Source of the DNA: Thioclava pacifica DSM 10166
Lineage (GTDB): Bacteria; Pseudomonadota; Alphaproteobacteria; Rhodobacterales; Rhodobacteraceae
NCBI RefSeq assembly: GCF_000714535.1
Contig: NZ_AUND01000012.1
Location: forward strand, 546,133 to 610,132
Reading direction: 5' to 3'
Length of the DNA: 64,000 bases
Shown here: positions 18,534 to 26,727 of the stretch, piece after piece
How positions within the stretch are numbered: position 1 is the stretch's first letter
Layout: each line of letters opens with the position of its first letter
Program-made: the position numbers and the translations under genes
Notes under the pieces: generated by a model
Database searches by the model: none
What the model was told of the DNA's origin: nothing
What the model saw: the letters and a program-made list of their open reading frames with translations, nothing else

Positions 18534-19676
18534 TTAGAAAGAGCCGCGCGGCAAGGGGGTCGTGCCCTTGTTGTAGGGCGTCCAGTCCTCGATCTCGGGG
18601 TAGTATTTGCGCCGCCAGGCCCGCACGCGCGGGTTCATCCGGCGCCGCCAGAGCGGCGGGATCATCGCCAACGCCGTCATGCCGGGATAGCCGAAGGGCA
18701 GCTGTGGCGCCTCCTCGGCATCGTAGGTTTGCAGCAGCGGGAAGCGGCGGTCGGGTTTGTAATGGTGATCCGAATGGCGCTGCAGGTTGATCAGCAGCCA
18801 GTTCGAGGCCATGTGATCGGCGTTCCAGCTATGGCGCGGCAGGACATGTTCGTAGCGCCCGTCACCCTTGTATTGCCGCGTCAGACCGTAATGCTCGACA
18901 TAGTTGGTCAGCTCCAACTGCCAGACCGCGAAGAAGGCTTGCAGCACGAAGAGGCCGAGCCCCATCCAGCCACCGATCGCGAAGGCGGCGAGCAGCGCCA
19001 GCGCCTGCAACGCGCCGTAGCGCCAGAACGGGTTGGAGCGGTGCCAGACCGGGCGGCCCGCGCGCGCCAGCATCTGCGTTTCGGCTTTCCATGCCGAGTT
19101 TGGGCATTCGAAAAGCACCCGCCAGAAGAAGCGGTGGAAGCCTTCGTTGTAGCGCGCCGAGACCGCGTCGCGGGGTGTGCCGACCCAGAGGTGATGGACC
19201 AGAAGGTGCTCTGTGCGGAAATGGGAGTAGAGGACGGATGCCAGCAGCAGATCGCCGAGCCAGCGTTCGAGCCTGTTCTTCTGGTGCAGCAGTTCATGGG
19301 CATAGACGATGCCGATCGTGCCCGAGATCACGCCCACGCCGAACATCAGCGCGACGATCTCAAGCCCGTTCAGGTGATTGCTATGCGTCACCCACCAGAT
19401 CGTGCCGAAGATCACCGCCGCTTGTATCGGAAACCAGATCAGCGTGATCGCGCGATACCAGAAAAGATCGGCCTCGGGGGTGTCGGTGTCGGGCTGGTCC
19501 TCGTTGCGGCCCAGAAGCTGGTCGAGCAGCGTCGTCAGCCACCATGCATAGGCGGGCAGCAGGATCAGGGTCCAGCCGCCGAACCATGCCTCGATCATCG
19601 CCAGCGGCACGGTGCCGAGCGAGAGCCAGAAGGGCAGGGCATGGGAGGGGCGGCGGATCTCGGCGCGGCTCGACAT
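18534..19676 (-). CDS. Alkane 1-monooxygenase-like membrane di-iron oxygenase
   Basis: 380-residue multi-spanning membrane protein of the AlkB-hydroxylase/fatty-acid-desaturase superfamily. The histidine boxes that bind the di-iron centre are all present: HELLHQ, EHLLVHHLW, NYVEHYGL and LQRHSDHHYKP. This set is closer to alkane hydroxylases than to desaturases. Substrate is unknown: medium-chain alkanes or another hydrocarbon chain. Start at the ATG at 19676 (MSSRAEIRR), before the first hydrophobic segment; the ribosome binding site is weak. No rubredoxin gene is adjacent. A 15-bp palindrome lies just upstream. Confidence 0.85.
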   Translation of the reverse strand: MSSRAEIRRPSHALPFWLSLGTVPLAMIEAWFGGWTLILLPAYAWWLTTLLDQLLGRNEDQPDTDTPEADLFWYRAITLIWFPIQAAVIFGTIWWVTHSNHLNGLEIVALMFGVGVISGTIGIVYAHELLHQKNRLERWLGDLLLASVLYSHFRTEHLLVHHLWVGTPRDAVSARYNEGFHRFFWRVLFECPNSAWKAETQMLARAGRPVWHRSNPFWRYGALQALALLAAFAIGGWMGLGLFVLQAFFAVWQLELTNYVEHYGLTRQYKGDGRYEHVLPRHSWNADHMASNWLLINLQRHSDHHYKPDRRFPLLQTYDAEEAPQLPFGYPGMTALAMIPPLWRRRMNPRVRAWRRKYYPEIEDWTPYNKGTTPLPRGSF

Positions 19677-19705
19677 GGGGAGGTTCCGGTTGTTGCGCGC
19701 CCATC

Positions 19706-19720
19706 TTAGCCTAAGGCTAA
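19706..19720. promoter_or_regulatory. 15-bp perfect palindrome upstream of the di-iron oxygenase gene (candidate operator)
   Basis: TTAGCCT-A-AGGCTAA is a perfect inverted repeat centred at 19713, 30 bases before the oxygenase ATG and 15 bases past the end of mutY. Position and symmetry suit a dimeric transcription factor. No promoter boxes could be assigned confidently around it. Confidence 0.4.
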
Positions 19721-19734
19721 CCCGTTTCAATCGC

Positions 19735-20784
19735 TCAGGCTTGCGGCCAATCGGCGCTTTGGGCCGCATCCCAGACCTTGCGCATCAGCGTGGGCAGATC
19801 GGCGGGGCGGAAGGCTTCGCGGGGGGTGAGGCCGTCCGTGTCCCTGCGGGTGACATGGACGCGCAGGATCAGGTGGAAATGGGTGAAGGTGTGGCGCACC
19901 TCGACAGGCGCTTCGACCCAGTCAGCGGCGAGCGGCGGCGTCGGGCTTGGCGCCTCGGACCAGTCCGAACCGGGAAAGCCCAGCGTGCCGCCCAAGAGGC
20001 CCTTATCCGGGCGCCGTTCGAGCAGCACATCGCCTGCGTCATTCATCACGACATAGGCAAAGCCGAGCCGGGTCGGTTTCTCCTTCTTCGGTGCCTTGTG
20101 GGGCAGCGTCTCGGCAATTCCCTGGTGACGCGCATCGCACTCCCCGAGCAGCGGACATATCCCGCAGGTCGGATTGCGCGGGGTGCAGATAGTGGCGCCG
20201 AGATCCATCATCGCCTGCGCGAAATCGCCCGGCCGGGACTGCGGCGTGATCTGGGCGGTCAGCGCGGTCAGTTCGGGCTTGGCGCCCGGCAGGGGCGTCT
20301 CGACCGCAAAGAGGCGCGAGACCACGCGCTCCACATTGCCATCGACCACCGCGACCGGCTCGTCATAGGCGATCGCGGCAATGGCAGCGGCGGTATAGGG
20401 ACCGATGCCGGGGAGCCTTTGCAGCTCTGCCGCCTTTCCCGGGAAGGTGCCACCCAGATCATGCGCCACCACGCGCGCACATTTCAGCAGGTTGCGGGCG
20501 CGGGCGTAATAGCCAAGCCCCGCCCATTCGGCCATGACATCCGCATCCTCGGCCGCGGCAAGGGCCCCGACATCGGGCCAGCACTCGGTAAAACGGCGGA
20601 AATAATCGCGCACCGCGGCCACGGTCGTCTGTTGCAACATCACTTCTGAGAGCCAGACACGGTAGGGATCGGGCGCCACGCCCTCTGCGCGATCGGCAGG
20701 CGAGATGCGCCAAGGGAGGACCCGGGCATGGGCGTCATACCATTTGAGCAGGCTTTCGCCGATTGCCCCTTTACCGTCACGCAA
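19735..20784 (-). CDS. mutY: A/G-specific adenine DNA glycosylase MutY
   Basis: 349-residue base-excision enzyme that removes A opposite 8-oxoG. The catalytic Glu is in SEVMLQQTTV, the helix-hairpin-helix in LQRLPGIGPYTAAAI, and the following catalytic Asp in VVDGNVERV. The 4Fe-4S cluster motif C-x6-C-x2-C-x5-C is intact (CTPRNPTCGICPLLGEC). A C-terminal Nudix-like domain (RLGFAYVVMND onwards) would recognise 8-oxoG. Length is normal. It is divergent from the dciA-like gene. Confidence 0.97.
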   Translation of the reverse strand: MRDGKGAIGESLLKWYDAHARVLPWRISPADRAEGVAPDPYRVWLSEVMLQQTTVAAVRDYFRRFTECWPDVGALAAAEDADVMAEWAGLGYYARARNLLKCARVVAHDLGGTFPGKAAELQRLPGIGPYTAAAIAAIAYDEPVAVVDGNVERVVSRLFAVETPLPGAKPELTALTAQITPQSRPGDFAQAMMDLGATICTPRNPTCGICPLLGECDARHQGIAETLPHKAPKKEKPTRLGFAYVVMNDAGDVLLERRPDKGLLGGTLGFPGSDWSEAPSPTPPLAADWVEAPVEVRHTFTHFHLILRVHVTRRDTDGLTPREAFRPADLPTLMRKVWDAAQSADWPQA

Positions 20785-20811
20785 TGTTTATGCTCCCCTC
20801 TTCCGGATCGG

Positions 20812-20840
20812 TTGGCCCGACCCGATGTGCTGCTTAGAAT
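20812..20840 (+). promoter_or_regulatory. Predicted promoter of the DUF721/DsbA-like gene pair
   Basis: TTGGCC (20812-20817) and TAGAAT (20835-20840) are separated by 17 bases, giving a start near 20847 and a ~23-base leader before the ATG at 20870. Confidence 0.5.
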
Positions 20841-20869
20841 GGGACGGATCAAGAGGAACCTCGCCCCGT

Positions 20870-21415
20870 ATGAGTAAGAACGACCCGCAATCCCCGCCCG
20901 CGAGGCGTATGCGTGGCTTCGAGGCCGCAGGCCGGCTTCTGAGCAACCGGATTCGTTCGGCGGGCGAGTCGCGGGGGTTCGCAGTGTCGCGGCTCCTGAC
21001 CCATTGGGCCGAAGTGGTGGGTGAAGATACGGCAGCACAATGCCGCCCCGTGAAGATTGGCTACTCGAAGGGCGGGCTTGGAGCGACGCTGACGCTTCTG
21101 ACCACGGGGGCTGCGGCGCCGATGCTCCAGATGCAGCTGCCGCAGATCCGTGAGAAGGTGAATGCCTGCTACGGCTATAACGCGATTTCGCGCATCTCGC
21201 TGACGCAGACCGCGCCGACCGGCTTTGCCGAGGGGCAGGCGCAATTCACTCCGAAACCGAAGGCTGAACCACGCGCGCCCGATCCGCGTATCGAGGCCAA
21301 GGCGCAAGAACAGGTGGCCGATTGTGCGGACGAAGGTCTGAAATCGGCGCTGGAACAACTGGCAAGAAACGTTCTATCGAGGTCCGCAGAGCGGGCCGGA
21401 CATAAGAAAGGCTGA
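20870..21415 (+). CDS. DUF721 / DciA-like protein
   Basis: 181 residues. The central DUF721 region (about 20-110: LLSNRIRSAGESRGFAVSRL, then THWAEVVG) is followed by a Pro/Ala/Glu-rich C-terminal half. DUF721 includes DciA, the ancestral replicative-helicase loader found in bacteria without DnaC; that function here is inferred from the family. I chose the ATG at 20870 (MSKNDPQSP), with AAGAGGAACC upstream, and because the predicted transcription start lies after all earlier in-frame starts. The DsbA-like gene follows after 3 bases, a combination that looks like a true operon. Confidence 0.8.
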   Translation: MSKNDPQSPPARRMRGFEAAGRLLSNRIRSAGESRGFAVSRLLTHWAEVVGEDTAAQCRPVKIGYSKGGLGATLTLLTTGAAAPMLQMQLPQIREKVNACYGYNAISRISLTQTAPTGFAEGQAQFTPKPKAEPRAPDPRIEAKAQEQVADCADEGLKSALEQLARNVLSRSAERAGHKKG

Positions 21416-21418
21416 TAC

Positions 21419-22099
21419 ATGAGCAAAACTCTCTCGATCCTTGGCGGCGCAGCCGTCGCGGGCGTCCTCGCGGCGGGCGGCTGGTATGCCAGCCAGCACA
21501 GCGAGGCAAGCCTGATCACCGCCGCACAGGCACAGGAGGCGAGCGCGGATCAGAACGCCGTGCAGACGCTGCCCGATGTGGTTCTGGGTCAGGAAGACGC
21601 GCCGGTGACGGTGATCGAATATGCCTCCTACACCTGCCCGCATTGCGCGGATTGGCATACCGAGGAATTTCCGAAGCTGAAGGCCGATTACATCGACACC
21701 GGCAAGGTGAAGTTCATTCAGCGGGAAGTGTATTTCGACAAGTTCGGTCTCTGGGCTGGACTGATCGCGCAATGTGGCGGCGACATGAAATACTACGCCA
21801 TTGCCAACATGCTCTATGATAAGCAGCGTGAATGGATCGGCGATGGCAAGCAGCAGACCATCGTGGACAATCTGCACAAGATCGGCCTTCAGGCGGGTCT
21901 GACGAAGGATCAGGTCACGACCTGCATGAATGACGAAAAGCGTGCGGAGCAGCTTGTCGCGACGTATCAGCAGAACGCTTCGGCCGACAAGATCGACGCA
22001 ACGCCGAGCTTCATCATCAACGGGACCAAATACTCCAACATGTCCTGGAGCGACTTCAAGAAGATCCTCGACGACGATCTGGCGAAAGCCGCGAACTGA
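21419..22099 (+). CDS. DsbA-family periplasmic thiol:disulfide protein
   Basis: 226 residues. An N-terminal hydrophobic segment (about 7-22) works as a signal or anchor, and an Ala/Gln-rich linker follows. The thioredoxin-fold domain has the redox motif Cys73-Pro-His-Cys76 and a cis-Pro loop in DATPSFIING. The long helical insertion is typical of DsbA/DsbG-like proteins of Alphaproteobacteria. It probably oxidises or isomerises disulfides in the periplasm; no DsbB partner is adjacent. It ends at a strong terminator and is co-directional with the DUF721 gene. Confidence 0.9.
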   Translation: MSKTLSILGGAAVAGVLAAGGWYASQHSEASLITAAQAQEASADQNAVQTLPDVVLGQEDAPVTVIEYASYTCPHCADWHTEEFPKLKADYIDTGKVKFIQREVYFDKFGLWAGLIAQCGGDMKYYAIANMLYDKQREWIGDGKQQTIVDNLHKIGLQAGLTKDQVTTCMNDEKRAEQLVATYQQNASADKIDATPSFIINGTKYSNMSWSDFKKILDDDLAKAAN

Positions 22100-22119
22100 T
22101 CACGTCGTATCTTGACGCC

Positions 22120-22146
22120 AAGGCCGGTCCCTCGGGGCCGGCCTTT
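22120..22146 (+). terminator. Intrinsic terminator after the DsbA-like gene
   Basis: GGCCGG-T-CCC pairs with GGGCCGGCC (one bulged T) around a TCG loop, then TTTT at 22143-22146. It lies between convergent genes, six bases before the lpxK stop. Confidence 0.85.
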
Positions 22147-22151
22147 TCCTG

Positions 22152-23141
22152 TCAGAGCCCGAGTTTTTCGAGTGCGACGTTGATCGCGGAGGGATCGGAT
22201 ATTTCCAGCCGCACCGGAAGCGCCAGCACTTTCGGCCGGAAGTTCGCGGGCAGGCGCACCGCATCTTTCTCGGTCGTCACCATCTGCGCGCCAAGCATCT
22301 GTGCCTCCGTCTCGATCCGATGAAGAAGGCGCGTGGTGAAGGGCTGGTGATCTTCCAGGGCCTCACCACGCAGAAGATCCGCGCCGAGACCGCGTAATGT
22401 GGCGAAGAATTTTTCAGGATGGCCGATCCCGGCGAAGGCGAGCACAGGCAACCCGTCCCAGTCCATCCCGGTCTGGAGCGGCGCAAGATGCCCGGTCAGA
22501 TGCGGTTTCAAAATCCTGGAACCCCAGAAATCAGAGAAATCCTTTTGCGCAAGCTCTCCTCCGATCGATAGCAGAAGATCGGCGCGGGCCATGCCAGCCT
22601 CGACCGGCTCGCGCAGTGGGCCGGCAGGAAGGCAGCGCCCATTGCCGAAGCCCTTATGGGCGTCGACGACCACGATCGAGAGATCTTTTTCCAGCGCCGG
22701 GTTCTGATGCGCATCATCAAGAATGATTGCCTGCGCTCCGGCCGCAACTGCCGCCTGCGCGCCTGCCGCGCGATCCTTCGCCACCCAGGTCGGTGCGAAA
22801 GCCGAAAGCAGAAGCGGCTCGTCGCCGGTCTGATCAGCGCTGTGTTGGCGCTCGTTCACCCGCACCGGCCCGGTCAATGATCCGCCATAGCCGCGCGTGA
22901 CGACATGGGCCGCAATCCCACGCTGGGCGAGGTGCTGCACAAGCCAGATGACCGTTGGGGTCTTCCCGGTTCCGCCCGCATTGATATTCCCGACCGAAAT
23001 CACCGGCACGTCCAGTCGTAGCCCCACCTGTCGCACCCGCTTGCGCGTCATGGCGGCATAAACGGCGCCAAGAGGGCTCAGGAGCCGCGCCCGCAGCGCT
23101 GGCGCATCGGGGCGCGTGAACCAGAATGCAGGCGCTCCCAT
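22152..23141 (-). CDS. lpxK: Tetraacyldisaccharide 4'-kinase LpxK
   Basis: 329-residue inner-membrane-associated kinase that phosphorylates the lipid A precursor to lipid IVA. The P-loop GNINAGGTGKTPT and the following TRGYGG segment are family hallmarks, as is ILDDAHQN. An N-terminal amphipathic/hydrophobic stretch is present. The ATG at 23141 overlaps the waaA stop as TGATG; a GTG at 23144 is the alternative. It follows waaA, so two consecutive lipid A-Kdo steps are translationally coupled. Confidence 0.95.
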   Translation of the reverse strand: MGAPAFWFTRPDAPALRARLLSPLGAVYAAMTRKRVRQVGLRLDVPVISVGNINAGGTGKTPTVIWLVQHLAQRGIAAHVVTRGYGGSLTGPVRVNERQHSADQTGDEPLLLSAFAPTWVAKDRAAGAQAAVAAGAQAIILDDAHQNPALEKDLSIVVVDAHKGFGNGRCLPAGPLREPVEAGMARADLLLSIGGELAQKDFSDFWGSRILKPHLTGHLAPLQTGMDWDGLPVLAFAGIGHPEKFFATLRGLGADLLRGEALEDHQPFTTRLLHRIETEAQMLGAQMVTTEKDAVRLPANFRPKVLALPVRLEISDPSAINVALEKLGL

Positions 23142-24367
23142 CACGCGGCCCTCGAGGGCTGCGTGCCCGACAGGATTTCCGAGAGATCGCGTGCGACAGT
23201 CTCGACTGCGCCAGCGCCGCCAGACGTGAGCGCCCAGGCATTATGGGCCAGCTGCGCCGAACGTTCCGGTGAGATCAGATCCGCCAGAAGCTCTGGTAAA
23301 TCATCGGCACTGCGCACGCCGCGGCAGGCTTTTGCTCCTTCGAGACGCAGATATTCCGCCCGATAAGGCCCGAGATTGGGGCCATGAACGATGGCCGAAC
23401 CTAGCGTCGCCGCCTCGATCGGCGTGCGCGGGTTTTCACCTGTGCCGCTGAGCGTACCCCCCATGTAGCTCAGCGCAGCGAGCCGGTACCAAAGCCCGTA
23501 TTCGAGCGAGTCATCTGCAATGAAGATTTCGGTCGTAGGTTCAGGTTCGCCCTCAAGCGAGCGCCGCGCGACAGACCAGCCCTCGGCACCGAGGCGTTCG
23601 GCAAGGTGCGCACCGTCTTCCTCACGATCCGGCGCGAGCAGAAGCAGCAGGCGATGGGCGTGGCGCTGGGCGTAGCGATGCGCGGCCAAGACTGCGTCGA
23701 GTTCGGCCTCGGGAACTGCGGCGGCCAGCCAGACCGGGCGCGCGCCCATCGACTCGGCCATCGACGCGCGCTCGGCTTCGGAGCTGTAGAGCGGCTCGGG
23801 CGGCTCGCTCATCGCCGCATCACTGACCGAGATCATCGGCCCCGAGAGACGTTCACTTGCGAGCGGCAGACTGTTTCCGTCGCGCAGATAGATACGATCG
23901 AATTTCTCCAGCAGCGCGAGGGTCGCATCGTCGAGGCGCAGAGGCTCGCCATCTCCGAAATGGGCATCAGCCATGATCAGCGGGACCGAGAGACGTTCGG
24001 CCTCCGTGACCAGCGCGGAAGGTAGCGTGTCGCCCATGACCAGAACCAGATCGGGCCGCCACGCGTCCAGAACGAGCCGGATCGAAGCGGGACGGTCTTC
24101 GGGATGTGGCAAGCAATGCGCACCTTCAGGCAGTGCGCGCGGCTCGGGAGCATCTTCGGGTAGGGTCAGCGCGATCCGGGCCGTCGGCAGTTTGGCAGCA
24201 ACGCGACGGGCCAGAACGGCGGCCGCTTTCGGGCTCTCCGGTCCCGACCAGATCCATAGGAGCGGCCCATCTCCACGCGCGATACTGGCCGCCGCCTTCG
24301 CCTGTGGCCCGGCCGGACGCAGCGCAGCCAGTCGCAACCGAAGCCAGAGGGGAAGGGACCGCGCCAT
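23141..24367 (-). CDS. waaA: 3-deoxy-D-manno-octulosonic acid (Kdo) transferase WaaA/KdtA
   Basis: 408-residue GT-B glycosyltransferase that adds Kdo to lipid IVA at the inner membrane. It has a Rossmann-like N-terminal half and the C-terminal sugar-nucleotide region with YMGGTLSGTGENPRTPIEAA, matching the family's GGSL..GGHNPLEPA motif. The N-terminus carries the usual short basic/hydrophobic anchor (LPLWLRLRLAALRPAG). It is divergent from canonical sequences, as in other Rhodobacterales. It lies 24 bases after the DUF4170 gene and overlaps lpxK. Confidence 0.92.
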   Translation of the reverse strand: MARSLPLWLRLRLAALRPAGPQAKAAASIARGDGPLLWIWSGPESPKAAAVLARRVAAKLPTARIALTLPEDAPEPRALPEGAHCLPHPEDRPASIRLVLDAWRPDLVLVMGDTLPSALVTEAERLSVPLIMADAHFGDGEPLRLDDATLALLEKFDRIYLRDGNSLPLASERLSGPMISVSDAAMSEPPEPLYSSEAERASMAESMGARPVWLAAAVPEAELDAVLAAHRYAQRHAHRLLLLLAPDREEDGAHLAERLGAEGWSVARRSLEGEPEPTTEIFIADDSLEYGLWYRLAALSYMGGTLSGTGENPRTPIEAATLGSAIVHGPNLGPYRAEYLRLEGAKACRGVRSADDLPELLADLISPERSAQLAHNAWALTSGGAGAVETVARDLSEILSGTQPSRAA

Positions 24368-24391
24368 CTATCAGCTGCCTCGCGCGCCTGC

Positions 24392-24649
24392 TTAGCCGCC
24401 GAGTTCTTCGGTGGTCGAAACTTCGAGCTCCTCGTCGCGCAGGCGATGCAGATGCGCGATGAAATAGCGGGTATGGGCGTCGTCCACCGTGCGCTGCGCC
24501 TCGGCCTTCCACGCGGCATAGGCGGAGGCATAGTTCGGGAACATGCCGACGATATGAATGTCGTCGACATTCTTGAACTCGGTACGGCTCGGGGTCACGA
24601 GTTCGCCGCCGAAGACGAGGTGGAGACGTTGCGGGGTCGGTTTGGCCAT
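24392..24649 (-). CDS. DUF4170 small protein
   Basis: 85-residue soluble protein matching the DUF4170 pattern: LHLVFGGELVTP, then a TEFKNVDDIHIVGMFPNYASAYAAWKA-like body, with an acidic tail. The family is known mostly from Alphaproteobacteria and usually sits directly upstream of waaA, as here. Function is unknown; a link to lipopolysaccharide assembly is inferred only from position. The ATG at 24649 has AGGAG 6 bases before it. Longer in-frame extensions have no ribosome binding site. Confidence 0.85.
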   Translation of the reverse strand: MAKPTPQRLHLVFGGELVTPSRTEFKNVDDIHIVGMFPNYASAYAAWKAEAQRTVDDAHTRYFIAHLHRLRDEELEVSTTEELGG

Positions 24650-24737
24650 GATCACTCCTGTCGGCTTTTTCTGCGGCGCAGAGACTACGCCTTGCCCCCG
24701 GGCTTCACAAGGCAGGGACCGGACCTGCACGAAGCCG

Positions 24738-25559
24738 TTACCGCGCCAGACCCAGCGATGCCAGATAGTTCGCGCCCTTGCGCAGGCCAACCTCGTCATT
24801 CACCTCGAGGATGAGCCTCGGCATCTTCGGCAATTTGTGCAGCGCGGCAAAGACCGAATGCCAAGCGATCGTACCCTCGCCCGGATGCCAATGCCGGTCG
24901 CCATAGCCGTCGATATCCTGCAGATGAACGTGCTGCAGCGCCGCCCCTGCCGCATGAACGAACACATCCACCGGCGGCGCGCCGCAGCGCCGATGCATGA
25001 ACTGCGCGTGGCCCGTATCAAGCGAGACTTTCACCGCCTTGCTCTTCATCTTGGCCGCAAGATCTACGCGCAGGCTCGGAGTGAGATCCTCGACATTCTC
25101 GATCACCAGCGTCACGCCCAGCTCTTCGGCGCGTTCGATCACCGGGGTCAGGACATAGCGCACCCGCTCGACCTGAATGAACCCGGTGGCAGGGTTCTGC
25201 TCCAGATCGGCCTCTTTCCAGAGCGAATAGGGTGAGTGGATCACCATCTGGTTGCCGCCCAGTTCCGCCGTGATTTCTAGCACGCGCAGCATGCGCGATC
25301 GGATCACCTCGATGATCGCGGGGTCGGCGCAGTCGATATTGAAGGAGGTGAAGGGTCCGTGCAGGCCCAGACGCCCCTCATAGCCATCGAGCAGATCCTT
25401 GGCGCGCGCCACCATCTTGCGTAGGTCCTCGTCGGAGGAATTGGGCCAGCAGAAGCTCTGCAATTCCAGATCCCGCTGATCGGCAAGGATCCAGTCGCGG
25501 TGATGGGCGAACATATCGAGGCTCAGCGCGGCGCCGAGCACGGGTAGATCTTTGGCCAT
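24738..25559 (-). CDS. TIM-barrel sugar-phosphate isomerase/epimerase family protein
   Basis: 273 residues of the xylose-isomerase-like TIM-barrel (AP endonuclease 2) superfamily. The metal-binding positions typical of the fold appear as LHGPF, VIENVED, SLDTGHAQF, HVHLQDIDG and LEVNDE. Substrate cannot be told from sequence; members act on keto-sugars, inositols or abasic DNA. The ATG at 25559 is preceded by GAGGAGG. The 76-base gap to the divergent zapE holds a 12-bp palindrome (GCTTGC|GCAAGC, 25581-25592). The 88 bases before the DUF4170 start contain no convincing terminator. Confidence 0.8.
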   Translation of the reverse strand: MAKDLPVLGAALSLDMFAHHRDWILADQRDLELQSFCWPNSSDEDLRKMVARAKDLLDGYEGRLGLHGPFTSFNIDCADPAIIEVIRSRMLRVLEITAELGGNQMVIHSPYSLWKEADLEQNPATGFIQVERVRYVLTPVIERAEELGVTLVIENVEDLTPSLRVDLAAKMKSKAVKVSLDTGHAQFMHRRCGAPPVDVFVHAAGAALQHVHLQDIDGYGDRHWHPGEGTIAWHSVFAALHKLPKMPRLILEVNDEVGLRKGANYLASLGLAR

Positions 25560-25635
25560 GGGGTCCTCCTCGGCAACGATGCTTGCGCAAGCGGCAGGGC
25601 TTTTCAATCCCGTGATCGCGCTATATCGGAACCCC

Positions 25636-26727
25636 ATGAAACGCAGCTTGCCCGAATTCTACGACATGATGGTCGCGCAGGGGGATCTGAACCCCGATGC
25701 CGCGCAGCGCGCCGTCTTGCCGAAGCTTGAAGAGATCCGTGTCGCGCTGGAGGCAGCCCCAAAGCCCGAGCCCGCGAAACGCGGCTTCTTCTCACGCAAG
25801 GTCAAACCGGTCGAAGGCGTGCGTGGCCTCTATGTCTGGGGTGGCGTGGGGCGCGGCAAGTCGATGCTGATGGACATGTTCTTCGGCCAGACCGACGTGC
25901 CCAAGCGCCGCGTCCATTTCCACGCGTTCATGCAGGAAATTCAGGGCAAACTGGAAGACGCCCGCCGTGCCAACACGATCGACGCGATGCGCCCGGTGGC
26001 CGAGGAGGTCGCGGGCTCGCTGCGGCTGTTGTGCTTTGACGAGATGCAGATCACCGATATCGCCGACGCGATGATCGTGGGCCGGTTGTTCGAGGCGCTG
26101 TTCGAACGTGGCGTGACCGTTGTCACCACCTCGAACCGCCCGCCGGAGGATCTCTACAAGAACGGCCTCAACCGTCAGCTCTTCCTGCCCTTCATCACGC
26201 TGATCCGTGACAAGCTCGACGTGCATGAGCTGGCCTCCGAGACCGATTACCGCCAGCACCGTCTTTCGGGCGAAGAGGTCTATTTCGCGCCTGCGGGGCG
26301 CGAAGCGCGCGCGAAAATGGATGCGCTTTGGGACGAACTGACCGGCCATGACGCCATCCACACGCTCGAACTGACGGTGAAGGGTCGCAAGGTGGAGCTG
26401 CCGCACTTTCACGCAGGCGTCGGCCGCGCGAGCTTCTGGGATCTGTGCGCGCAACCGCTCGGCCCGGCGGACTACCTCGCGGTGGCCGATGCGGTCCGGG
26501 TGTTGCTGCTCGACGATATCCCGCTCTTGTCTGCCTCGAATTTCAACGAGGCGAAGCGGTTCGTGACGCTGATCGATGCGCTCTATGAGGCGAAAGTGCG
26601 TCTGATCTGCTCGGCTGCGGATGAACCCGAACGCCTCTATGTCGAAGGCGAGGGCACCTTCGAATTCGAACGCACTGCCAGCCGCCTGCGCGAAATGCAG
26701 GCAGCCGACTGGGCCGCCGCAGTTTAG
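25636..26727 (+). CDS. zapE: Cell division protein ZapE (AFG1-like ATPase)
   Basis: 363-residue P-loop ATPase of the AFG1/ZapE family, associated with the Z ring in E. coli and with protein turnover in mitochondria. Walker A is GGVGRGKSM with Lys75; Walker B is LLCFDEMQITD; the sensor TSNRPPEDLYKNGLNR is characteristic. The ATG at 25636 gives MKRSLPEFYD, the expected family start. The upstream in-frame ATG overlaps the divergent gene. No strong ribosome binding site is seen. The stop overlaps the convergent LLM gene by four bases. Confidence 0.93.
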   Translation: MKRSLPEFYDMMVAQGDLNPDAAQRAVLPKLEEIRVALEAAPKPEPAKRGFFSRKVKPVEGVRGLYVWGGVGRGKSMLMDMFFGQTDVPKRRVHFHAFMQEIQGKLEDARRANTIDAMRPVAEEVAGSLRLLCFDEMQITDIADAMIVGRLFEALFERGVTVVTTSNRPPEDLYKNGLNRQLFLPFITLIRDKLDVHELASETDYRQHRLSGEEVYFAPAGREARAKMDALWDELTGHDAIHTLELTVKGRKVELPHFHAGVGRASFWDLCAQPLGPADYLAVADAVRVLLLDDIPLLSASNFNEAKRFVTLIDALYEAKVRLICSAADEPERLYVEGEGTFEFERTASRLREMQAADWAAAV

